39,519 nt of DNA from Elysia marginata (taxonomy: Eukaryota; Mollusca; Gastropoda; Plakobranchidae), in NCBI GenBank assembly GCA_019649035.1, contig BMAT01002776.1, forward strand, positions 74,748 to 114,266. The letters are read 5' to 3'. The position numbers and the translations under genes are program-made. The notes beneath the pieces were generated by a model. The model did no database searches. It was not told the DNA's origin and was given only the letters and a program-made list of their open reading frames with translations. Shown here piece after piece: positions 21,699-33,935 of this stretch; within the stretch, counting starts at the first letter, position 1, and each line of letters begins with the position of its first letter.

Positions 21699-24600
21699 CT
21701 GGGAAAACGAAAAGAGAAAAAAAGTGAGTTGGACATAAGTCATTTTATAAAGTTTATGAGGCAGAATTGATGGTGAACATAACCATGGATTTAGGGCATG
21801 GGATTATGTAGCATTCAACAAAAGGCTTTTCTATTTTAAAAAAATCAGATTTCTTCTGAAAACTGGTGTGCCAAAGTTATGAGCTCGAGTCAATCAAGAC
21901 ATTTGGTTTGCTAGGTGCACTAACCCTTAACTTCACATGCAAATTCCCCAGACAGAAACATTTAACAGAGACAGAACAAGAAAAATTTTCAAAGCTCATC
22001 TCCCTTTCCTCGTCTCTTGAGAATTGAAGTATATTGTTCACTGAAATCTCATCAAAGACAAAAAAATGAAGCATCAAGGCTTGTCTCAAAAAGTCAATTA
22101 AAAAAGAATTCATCGGTTAGGACATTGCTACGATTCAAACTAAAAAATGATCATCTTTAAAAATTGACCATTAAATGGGGAGCAGCAAGGCAAAACCAGA
22201 CACCCATTAAAAAATCACTTGTCAAGTATTTGGTACCGAAAGGAGAGATTTAACTTTCAAAGGGGTGAAAAAATTTTTCTCCTGTTATATGCTCAGCATA
22301 AGATATTCCTTGTAAAAATAAGCAATGTATCAAACGCAAGGTAGAAAGTGAATTAGTCAAATTTTGTATAGCTCCTTTTATTTAACCAATTTGAAAAATA
22401 CATACCGACTGGGATGAATTCATCCTTCCCAAATAGATCTTTTCTGGCACTCTCAACTGCAAGCTTATTGGCCAGGAGTGCTCCAGCAGACAAAGCAATT
22501 GACGGCTCACCAGTTGCTGAAAAAGACGGGACAATCTTCATTTGAATTGACTACCTATGACCTTATAGAAACCACTAAGAATGAAATAAATGAATAACAC
22601 AGTAGACTAAGAGCATTTTTGTGCTCACAATTGCCAGCTGTAGAATAGCTGGTGAAAACATGATTTTATTAATTATCTAAAAGAAACATAAGACATTTTG
22701 TCCACAACTGTTTTTGAAAGTGTTTGTCAATTGAAGGACGAAACAATTATTTTCCCAATTATCAGAAGTTGCACATATTTTTAACTGACGACTAAAAGAT
22801 TTAAGGTCTGTCCTTTTTTTGGAAGGGTTATCGTATAAGGTTTGAGTGGCAAGGCGGTGGGTGCCAAAGGTACTGTAAGTTGAGAGTTTTGAATCATAGC
22901 AAAGGCAAGCATTTTCTGCCTTTTTCAATTAAGCCTACTTCAATATACATGTACTGCTAATTACAGAGGCTTTCTTAATGTTTTCAATCATTATTGATTG
23001 TGCAGTGGCTGTCACCACTTTTCATACTATTATTTTTGGGGTAGTCTAGAATTTAAGTTTAATAAAAATTGATATGATGTATGTAAATTAGAAACCAAGG
23101 TTCAAACTCAAACAATTTTACATTAGTTAGAAGGAGATAATAAAATTATACTGTTTTATCAACCTACCTTTAGAGCTGCGAATTCCGTTTGGGTTTGGAG
23201 TGTCGGGGAGCAGGTGGATCCTCCAGTCTATGGGGATGTCTTTGGCGGTGGGAGGTTTGTAGTTCTGGCATTGGAAGAAACAGATAAGCTTATCACAGGT
23301 TTTCTGACAAAACACATGACAAGACATGTCCTCAAGCTAAGAAACAAGGTAAAAACTAGTTTCTAGATTACTAGTTGATTACCATGCTCTTTCTTATGAG
23401 AGAAAGTGTTGTGTGTCTCTCGTTGAGCAGAGTTGTTAGTACATTTGAGCTGATTTGGTGAGTTTGACTGTCTTTACAAGTTTGGATCGGAAGTCTTGAC
23501 TCGAGGGATTGGGAGTGAATATTTGTATGTTCTCTTGGTCCAGTTTGGGCTGGTCAGTTAAAATTTGATATTCCCTTTGAGACTGTAAAGCCTATCTGGT
23601 TTTGAATTATCAGAAAAAAATAAACATTTTATTATGTTTTACCACCAGCCCCAAGAGACACACTTACTATGAAATTTAATATGTGATTTATGTGATTTTC
23701 CATGATGCTGTATAAGGCCTCTGCGCCACTATAACTTACTTCATTACTATTTTTTTCGCCAGACTCTGGCCATCGTGTTTATCAATTTTATGCATCGACT
23801 GGTACCTGCCGTCTTCGTGGTTCTTAGCATTTACAGACTTGTGTTGAATCAGCCTCTTGAGTATTTCACAGTGTAGTCAGATTACCACTGAGTTTTAAAC
23901 TACCCCTTCATAACACCCTTGATGTAACCATAAGGAAATTATATGTAAGGAGTTCACTTGCAAAGCTGCTAAGTCACTTTTTACCAGAATAAAAATTGAA
24001 CTATTGCCATGGATGTATTGCTAATATGTTTGTAATGATATAAAATATGGTGTAGATCCTATCCCTAAATGTCCACTTTTAAAAAAGATATAAATGAAAA
24101 TTTCTGATATTAACCTTGTTCTTTGAAAAACTATCATTACCGGTATAGTTCTTATTATTGCCAAACAGTGATTCAAATAGAGTTTTATTCAAAAAGGAGT
24201 AAGTATGGGGCACTACATTGTCCCATAGAGCTATGGGCATGCAAAGGACAGCCAGTTGTTAGGTGAATGCCTCTTCAGTTATCCTATAGATGAACAGAGA
24301 GTGGAGAGGTGAGAAAAGAGTGTCTGAAAAAAGTACATTGTGTAAAGTCCTACAAACTCGTTTAAGTTGTTTGGAAGACAAATGGTTTTTGACACTTCTG
24401 GACTTTTGAAAAAGTTAATTTTAAACCTTAGGTAAGAAATAACACAGATTCTGTTATTACAATAGTTTTAGAAAAGCCATAAGTTCACTTTATGACCACA
24501 TTATCCTTACCCACGTGCCATCTGTGAGAATTCTTCCAGTCTTGCTATCAAACAACGTATCTTCTGTGAGGAAGTTGCCAAGACCCATCACAAAACCTCC

Positions 24601-27600
24601 CTCCGTCTGACCAATGTCAAGCATTGGATTTAGACTGCAGAGAAAAAAGTCCCGAGATTTTATTTTAATATAAAGAAAAACTTATGTTACATTAAATATT
24701 GTTACAGAGGACCTCAATCATAATGACCTTGGACGTTGCGAAACCTCGGCCATAATAAATACTTTCCAAAGAATAGTTTTATTGATCTTCAACCACTTGA
24801 CTCTTACAATAAATTACCCGCTGTGTGCTCAAAAAATTTTCAAACGTGAATAAATAGAGAAGGTCTATGTCTAAATCTTTATTTAAAATTTGAAGAATAT
24901 CTGCAGGAAATTGATCTAACTTTTTAGTAAGGATTTACATGTAGAAACTAAACTTAGTTCTACAGCTTGAATTTCCTTAAACATGTAAAAAAAACTTGGT
25001 TTATTGTTTATAAAGCACTACAGCATACATACAAAGCACATTGGACGAGTGACGCAGGAGCACATATGGCGTACATACACAACCCAGTATTTGAGCCTCT
25101 GACTTAGTGAACATAGGCTATCAAAGACCTTGGTGGTAATAAAGCTCTATTTAGCAAACTTGTTAACATAATACCAGAAAATTTGCAAACTTAACTCCCA
25201 AGATGTTTGGCCGACTGGCAACGAGACTAGGAGTGTATTAGCATCTTGTAAGTTTGCACAGTGTATCGATCAACAAATAAGGTCAGAGTGGTGACATTTC
25301 ATGACAATGGGTCTGGTTTAAACAAGTCTAGACACAGCAGCACTTAGACAAGTTCGAGGTTTGGTTTTTGTTCAACCAGATGGGGGGCCTAGATAGCTCA
25401 GTTGGTAGTGGTCTCGCTCCGTGGCCAAGAGGTCGCGGGTTCGAAACACAGCCGAGCACAGTCCGGGCCCCTACTGGTTGGGTCGGTGTCAGTATAATGT
25501 GACCGGCTGAGGCTAAGTCATGGTATCCCCGCTAGTCTCTGGGTGGCAGCCCGTAAATTGTCATTGGGACCCAAGCCCTGAGAGCACGTTTGAAGTGGAA
25601 TAAGGCTTGTAAAAATACCCTTCAATGAATCAATCAACCAGGTGGACAGTATGCTCTGCTCAGAGAAAGTGGGAGTAAATGAGTGGTGCTAACAAGGATC
25701 TTCTGAGATGGACTGGCTTTGTGCACAACAATGATCGGAATAGAGAACTCAGACTAAATAATGTTGGCTTTTAATTAGTGCAAGCAGTGGATGGGGATAG
25801 ATTTAAGCACTGTGTTGTGTTTGTTTATCATGAGCGTGTAATCACCACATTCACAAAGTATTTGAGGGTTAGAGTATTTTCAGACCCATATTTATTTTTT
25901 CATCATTCATACACTTTTTCATTTCTTGGTTGATTTGAATTTCAGTCAGTCACTAAACGGCATTAAAAAAACACCATTACTAGTACAAGGTATGCTCCTT
26001 GTAAATCAATAGACCTTTCCAGTTACAACCCTTTCAGTGTGTTTGCATCATAGCAACGAAAAATGTGTTTTGACAAAGTTGAACAAAAAGATGAAAAACA
26101 CAATTCAGTATGTTAGGTTAGGTTTTGATTTGCAAGCCACACATCTTTTGTGTTGACCTTTTCCACTATTCGCTAGCACAACATTATGCTTGTGTGTGTG
26201 TATTTGTACTGCTTGACTGTGCATGCTTCTCTGAGGACTAAGTAGCAAGCGCACGCTTTAATGCATAGTGAACTGCCTCTTTCTCTTGCTGAGTTAAGTT
26301 AAGAGCATTTAGGTTGATAGGTTTTTGTGATTTAGGAATTTGTTTTCTAAGCGGCAGTCTCAGGGGCAGGTTCTCTCAAAGTCTAAAGAATTGTGTATTT
26401 CGAATATATTCTTACAAGTCAGGATCCAGTGGTGTAGTCTCTGAGGACTTTTTTTTTTTTAAGTATGTATTGTATAAACCTCTTTGAAAGCCACAGCGTA
26501 ATTTGGCCATAGTTTGTAAAGTAGTATTCATAACAGTTCATTAAAGTGGTTTTTGTAGGAGGCCCAGAGATTGTCGCAAAGTACTCTTAACTTTATAGGC
26601 ACATGCCTAACTGAAGCTGGTGTTGTACTTGTGAATTATAGAATATTGTACATCTTAACATCGTGTAGAGAAAGTTTCCTCTGTGTTCTGTATAATACGA
26701 TTAATAGCCAGCAGAGTCTTAACTTCTCAAGTCACTAAATACTGAGCCAGTTTTTCTGCTCAACTGTTGACGTCACTTTGGTCCACCTTTGCTGTTGATG
26801 TCGCTTTGGTACGCCTTTGCTGTTGATGTCACTTAGGACCACCTTCGCTGTTGACATTGATGCTGTCCAACTTTGCTGTTGGTATCGCTTCAGCCCACCT
26901 TTGCTGTTCTAGTTAGGTGTCCTTCCTGGCATCCTGACATCCTCTTTGCGCTAACTGGTTGCTGAGGGTCTTCCTGGCTATACCTGCCTGAGGGTATGTG
27001 TGCTACATACCGGTCTCCTCTGGCCGGACGCGGTAACACCTGCAGTTACCCGCATCGCATTGACCGTCATGTGGCTGGCCTCTGAGGCCTCCACCCTACC
27101 AGTCATTTACTCATCATGGAAGCCCGGCTTCCCAACAATTCAAGTCTGCCTAACTTGTAAGGCTCCGAAAGCGTTTAGCTTCCTACCGTTGGATTGTATG
27201 GTTGTCAGACTGTCACCGCTGAATATTCGCCATTAAATTTGAAGCCTAAGCTCAAACTTTATTATATCCTGGCCAAACTAGATGTAATTGTTAGGTTATC
27301 CTATTATCTGGGTTGATTAGCTTTTTGGGACTTGGGTTAGCATTTTTGGTAGTGATTTGATAATTCTTGTTGCAGTTGTTTGCTCTATAATCTTATTTGA
27401 ACTCTATTCTGCCTCTCTGTCTTTCCTTTTACTATATCCATAATTTATGTGCTTACCTAAATTCACCTTTTATTACCATTTATTGAATATCTGATTTTTT
27501 AAAATATATAAACTTTTGCTCTAGACTGCCAACTCTCTAGATAAGTTCATTATTTATTTAGATTTGTTATTCCTGTTGTGTTGGTCTATCCCAGGTTGTT

Positions 27601-27801
27601 TTGAGCGTAAACTTGCCCTAACACAGTACATGTAGCCTTTTCTGAAGGAGGTAAAAGGCTGAAAACTGGTAAAAGTTTTGCCGAAAATTTAGTTTCCACA
27701 ATGGAAACATACTTTGCATAGATTAAAGCAAATCTAGGCAAATAAACTTACCATTAATTAAAAAAAAAGCAAAGACAAACATATGAAAATATAGAAACCC
27801 T

Positions 27802-27846
<45 letters not shown>

Positions 27847-30800
27847 AAGATACCAGTAGCAGGTGCCCTTTTGTTCCTTATAAATATGTTCCATTATAAT
27901 ATCAACGACCTTAACTATAGCGAAAACTGGGTTGCGCAAAACCCATGCCCAAAACTGTTGATTTCACTATAACCAAGGTTTACTTAAAATGATCATTTCA
28001 GATTAAAGGTCTTGAAGGTAAATAATTACTTTAAGAAACAAGTTTCTTCAGCAGCCCAACATTTTGGAAGCTTGCACTATGACATCTGCCCAGAAAGTTA
28101 AAAATCTGACATCAGCTGACAGAAAGTTAAAAATCTGACATCAGCTGACAGAATGTTATAAATCTAACATTCAGTAGTTTTTTTTTAAAATATGGATATG
28201 TTTCACGTCCAGGGTGAATGAGTCAGATGTTGCCATTTTTACTTTAAAAGGCACCGCTGTTTTGAACAAGACATTTTTCTATGCTTTTATATGTCAAAAA
28301 TTTCTTAAAACTATCAAAATGTTGAGGAAAGATATTAAAACTTTTGTGATTTCAAATATACAGAAAAAGAAGGAAAAACAGACATTTCAATCACGTTTTC
28401 ACAAAAAAAAAAGGAATTTCTGATTTCCAACTCAATCACCCTGAAGGCGAGACATATCACAAAACGGAAACACCTGGGACAATTATGAAATGACTCCAGA
28501 ATTTCTATTAATTTGAAGGGTTTTTTTTTCTTTGATAAATAAATCTATTACATGCAAACTTCAGGTTTTCAAAAGCACATGAGCAAAATTTGGTCTTTCA
28601 GCCAATACAAATATATCCAAAAGGCATTATTATTTTGACTGAACAATTTTTTTAGCTTCTAAACACTTCAAATTTGCTTGAAAGTGTCGTTTTCTTTAAA
28701 GAAATTCACTTCTTTATACTATTTTAAGTCACAGGGGTGAAAATAGAGTGAAAAAAAACCTGAACTTTTTTGCTTTTGGAAATCATCAGAAGTAAAAATA
28801 GACCAAATGCAATAAAAAACAATCACAAAAAAATTGAAATCCCGTAGAACCTGAGCCAGTTCCACCCCTGAAGTCACATGTTAAAAACATACCTTTCCCC
28901 ATAGTCTGCCATGATATCCACTCTTCTAATCTGAGATTCTCCAGTAAGGATGTCAACCTCAGTCTCTGTAACAGCAACACAATACGTGTGGTAGTTCAAG
29001 AAAGGTGAGCCTGTTTGATGTTGATTGCTGAAATGGACACCAACAAAAACAAAAGAAAAAAATGCTCTCTTTAGGTAGCCAAGGAGGAGAAACCACGTCA
29101 CCTTTGCCGTCATATTGGCAACGCTTTGATTCAGTTTTAAAGACACACTGTATAAAAATAAATTTTTTAAGTCGAACCAGTTATGTTGCTTTGAAAAGAA
29201 CTAACAGGGTTATGACAAAATATATTTATTGAAAGTCATAGATAAATTTACAGCTGACGACTAGGCTAGCGGTGTGTGTTTGAAAGTGTAGTGTGCTCAG
29301 TTTGGGTCAGCTGCAAATGTTTATTTTTGAGTTGCGCAGGACTCAAACAACTCTGGAGCACCAATTGGGGTTGCATAGCATTGCTCGGCGTAGCCCAAAA
29401 AATTTTTAAGGCTGTTTAGCTAAGATTTTTTATTTTCAAAAGGTGTTGCCCAAGTGGAAATTAAATTTGACAGAAGATTTTAAATGACACAAAACACTCA
29501 TGCATTTATTAACAAACGGGGGATTATAGTGTATACAGTTCAGAAACCAAAAACAGAAGTTTGCTATATATGTCTATAATGTCATACTTTTGCTTCAAAG
29601 AAATGTCCTTTTTAGAGTGAAAAAACCCTTGCAGGTTTTTTGGCAATAACTTTTCTTTCTTCATACGGTGGCCTGCCCCCTAGAGACAATTTTTACCTAG
29701 ATGCTAAGCGAACCTGACATGAGGCAAAGTGAGGGGTGTAATCCATATAACTTAGTAGGTGAAATTGATACATATACATGATAACTAATTACAGCCAATT
29801 GACAAGCTAGCAAATCAGAGTGCTAAACGATTTTCCATTCGGACTAAATAATGATCCACCAACTTCTTTAGGTGCATAATCCCTACCGCTAGTAATTGTT
29901 TACACTCATGACACAATGCAAACACTGATGTGCAGACTGGCTTGACCACAAACTTGCCTTGGATCACATGGCCTAACCAATCAAAGAGGATAAAGAAAAG
30001 ACTGGGTGAACAGCACCCCAGTAAGACTACCATCCCATTATAAAAGTGGTCAGCTGTTTGCCAGGCGGAATTGCTGCACATTATCCCTCCCCTCTATATA
30101 CTGCACTGCACATGGCACCTATCTATGTAGATCAAGTTGTAACTGAACTGTAAGTGTTCAGTAATTTGTTCATCATAGTGTCCTGAGAAAGCTGTAAAGA
30201 CGGATTAAATGCTTTAACTTAGGTTTTTTTGCCTTTGAAGAAAATCCTGATCTTAAGCGATCGTAAGTTTTTAAGCAGAATGTTAAAGGGGTAACGAAAA
30301 TTTTTTGTCTCATCATTTTAGTATGACCTAAGGCATAATATTGATGGCGATTGTAGCAAGCGTGGTGTTAAACGGCAACTACTGTATAATGCTTTCACAT
30401 TATGCAAAGACCAATTATTCCTATTGTCCGACAGAATCTATTAACTTTTAATTTAATTCTCATGGTATAAAAAGATTTTGATGTCGATCTTCACGATTTA
30501 TCTTTCTTTCCTGTGTAGTGTGTTAATATTGCATTTTTTTGCAGTAATATGAGTAAAATTGACATCATTTAATAATTTTTAAGCGTTAAGGTTTTTTCTT
30601 TGGCATAGTTGTACAATATTCAAGAATCAATCCAGCACATTTAATGAAATAAATATAAAAGATAAAGATTTTACAAGGATAAAAAAGTTAGGTAGTAAGT
30701 TTTCATCGGTAGGTAAATTAAAGTTAATATTTAAATGTATAGTGTATTGACTACAGCCGTACTTATCTTCTATTTCAGCTGTTTAACATCCCCTATGCTT

Positions 30801-33800
30801 GCATCAGGCATGATTACACGGAGACAAAGAGGCAGTATAGAAGATCAAAGCAAGGCAGGAAGGCAAGAGGGTGGGGCCACAAGGGACCTGACAGACCGAA
30901 TGAAAGTTTCTGCTTCAAACCACTAAAAGGAAGGAAAGCTGCTGTCTAGGGCTCCGGGGGGAGAGAGGGGGGGGGGGCTCTACAATGTAGATTGCTGCGT
31001 CTCTGCCCACCTGGTGAGGGCTGAAGTCCACGTATCTACATCAGACTGACCATATAGAGTCAGGGAGTTAGACAGGCTGTATGAAGCCAGGCTCTGCCTC
31101 GTGCTCACTGTCACTTGAGCTAGTCTGCTCTGCATTAACCTTCATTCTAGTGGGTGGTCAAGCTCTTTCATAAGGCAGTTTAAGTCGTTAACAGGCTAGG
31201 GGGTCTGATGTTGAAAAAAATCCCCCACGCTATGTTGCTGCCCAAGCCTCGCATCTCAAGTGAGCATCAGCTGGGTTGTGTGAACGGTAACCTTGCTAAT
31301 AGCATTGAATGTTTTGCCATGGAGAAAGTTGTCAGATCAGGAGACCAATCCCTAGCTGACTCGTCTATCCGCTGCTATCCCTCTGTGATTCCTACTGCCG
31401 CTCCCCAGCCCAGGTTTCAGTGGCATGGGTATATGTGTGTGTGTGCTAATCCTTTGATGCCGTCTCTGAAACATGATCATTTCACCGACGGAGGTTGCCA
31501 AAAGGGGCAGGGGACACCGCATGAAGCAGCAGTAGGTAGAGTCCGGGTTATTGAACGCAAGGAGCCACTAGCAGCTTAGCGGGGAATAGACGCGGCTGAG
31601 AGAGTAATCAGTTTGGAATAGGGGGAGGCTCCCACGCCAATTCAGTCTCTCAGCCACAAATACTCTGTGGTCCCCACTCCTTGTTGGCAAGTGCGCCACG
31701 CTGTTAGCTTAGGAGAGTTGCCACATCTCCTACTTATCTGGGCCACCAAACAAAAAGGCCAGCGACTTGGCCCAGAAATTAGAGTAAGAATTTGAAAACA
31801 TTTCTGTAAACAAAACCGGCAAGTAGAGATGTGCGATTCCTCGATTCCAAAATCAATTCCAAGTTCCGATTCCGGAATCGATTCCATTTACCAGGCATCG
31901 ATTTAAGGAATTTAAGGAATCGATTCTCAATAATGGTCGATTCCTTCGATTCTTTTTTCGATTCCTTTCAAGAAAATTGTAAAATTTGCTACCATATATT
32001 ATTAGGTAATGGTTGCTACTTTTGCCATAATTATATGGTAATGTAATTTTTCGTATTTCAAGGAACCGAGAGGTTAAAAATATAATTAGTTTTTTTGGTT
32101 CCTATTATGGCGAGCTTGTGTCATCAAGAAGGGCAAGGCTCACACCAGAAAATATTGACATACTGTTATTTTTAAATAACGACATGTAAAAGAGAAAAAA
32201 ATTTAAATTTCTTTTTCAAAAATTACAAATGTAACAAAAAAGAAAGAAAAGAAAAAACAAAAAACCCACCAAAAAACAAACAAAAGAACTATAAAGAGAG
32301 GGAAAAAAGACAAAAAGAAAAGAAAGGTTACCCCTTCACATTCCCATGATTAAATTGTAATAATTCTACTATCTGAGTATCTCTGTTGAACCAATGATGA
32401 AAGCCCACAATTGCATTAATCTAATGCTACAGCACAGTCTGACATTCACAGTTAAAAAAATTATACTTTTTTTATTGAAAATTAAACCTAAATCGATTCC
32501 AATGATTGATGCCATTTGTCAAGAACCGATTCTTAAATCTGTAATAAATCATTGGAATCTCTACAGTCAAGTAGAGCTGGGGTGCGGGAATGATTCTAAC
32601 TCGTTGATCCCAACAAGCTGGTATAGAGAGCGATTCACTAGTGGCTGACAGTCTCATACCCGCCGAGCGATTCAGGATCATTCAGGGAATCATGAGCAGC
32701 CAATCAGGGGCTGGTATTCTGCTTGGTCCACTTTTCGGCCAATCAGTGGCATGCTCGCTTGTATAACTTTAGGAAAGAGAGGGAAATCTTTGGCACCGCA
32801 GACACCAGCCACGGGTTAGCGCTGTTGGTTAGCCTAGCCGCTAGACACGAGAGGCGGGCTATACTAAGCTTAGGGGCCAGTGGGGATTTCCAAACACACA
32901 TTTAGAGCATTATTATCATTAATAATTAACATGTACTGTGTGTATAGATTTTCATAATGCCATTGAATGTTAACTTGATGATTATCGGTGCCTTGTGCAT
33001 GTCTCGTACCACACTCTAGGTTCTGTGTTTGCTTTCTTGTGTATATATCTAATTCTTCTTCCATTTTCTGTACCATAACCAACATTACAAAGCTTATAAA
33101 AATAGCTAGACTAATAAGGAATTGTATTACAAGTTACTTGGAAATAAACAGTAATGGGCTGGTAGGTAAAAAAAACCCAACAGAAATGATAGTCTAAATG
33201 AATCAGCGGGCCATCACATTCAAAGTTTCAGTTGAGCCGCTCGCGCAGCGACGACAGCAAGGCCAAACGAGCCATAAGATCCAACAAGGCCAGCGAAGAG
33301 CAGCAAGGCCCACCTAGACACGAGACCCAATGATTCCCATCGAACTATGAGGGCCTGCGATGCCCACAGAGAGAGAGGGAGCAGGAGCTCGCGATACAGT
33401 AGCTGCCGGGAGTGTGGAGGAAATGATTTCCCAGATTTGGTGAGCAGACCCCAGCTCTACCATCAAGCCAAATTCAGACCATAGCATTAAGTTCTAACCC
33501 CACTGAACAATAATGCCATTTTACCTATAGAACTGTAAGGAGGCTTTATCAGCCGTCAAAGAAAATGTAGTAATATTACATTGGTCAATTTCAACGGCAA
33601 TAAGGAGAATTGATATTAACATAATATTATAGAGAGTACAGCCGTGTTTCTCTTGTTCAGTTATTTACTTTATATTTGCATTTTTTATGCCACTAAAAAG
33701 ACTTTCGTTTTAATTCTTTTGAACTTTTTTAAAATCAACTACATCCTATCTAAATTTATTAAACTAATATTTGATATTTTTTTCAATGCAAATGTGGCTT

Positions 33801-33889
33801 CAGAAAAAAAAACAACTTTTTTTTACATGTTTAAAAAAGAATGAATTGCCTTCCTTTATTTTGTTCTCATATTGGGTTTATCTCCCTTA

Positions 33890-33935
<46 letters not shown>

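Noticed and set aside
24705-24770. Possible further Tigger-like end (TACAGAGGACCTC)
   Set aside because: Only a short resemblance and no opposite end could be found.
29815-30081. 88-codon minus-strand frame (MCSNSAWQTADHFYNG...)
   Set aside because: Lies within repeat R2; the other copy of R2 does not preserve the frame, so it is not a conserved protein.
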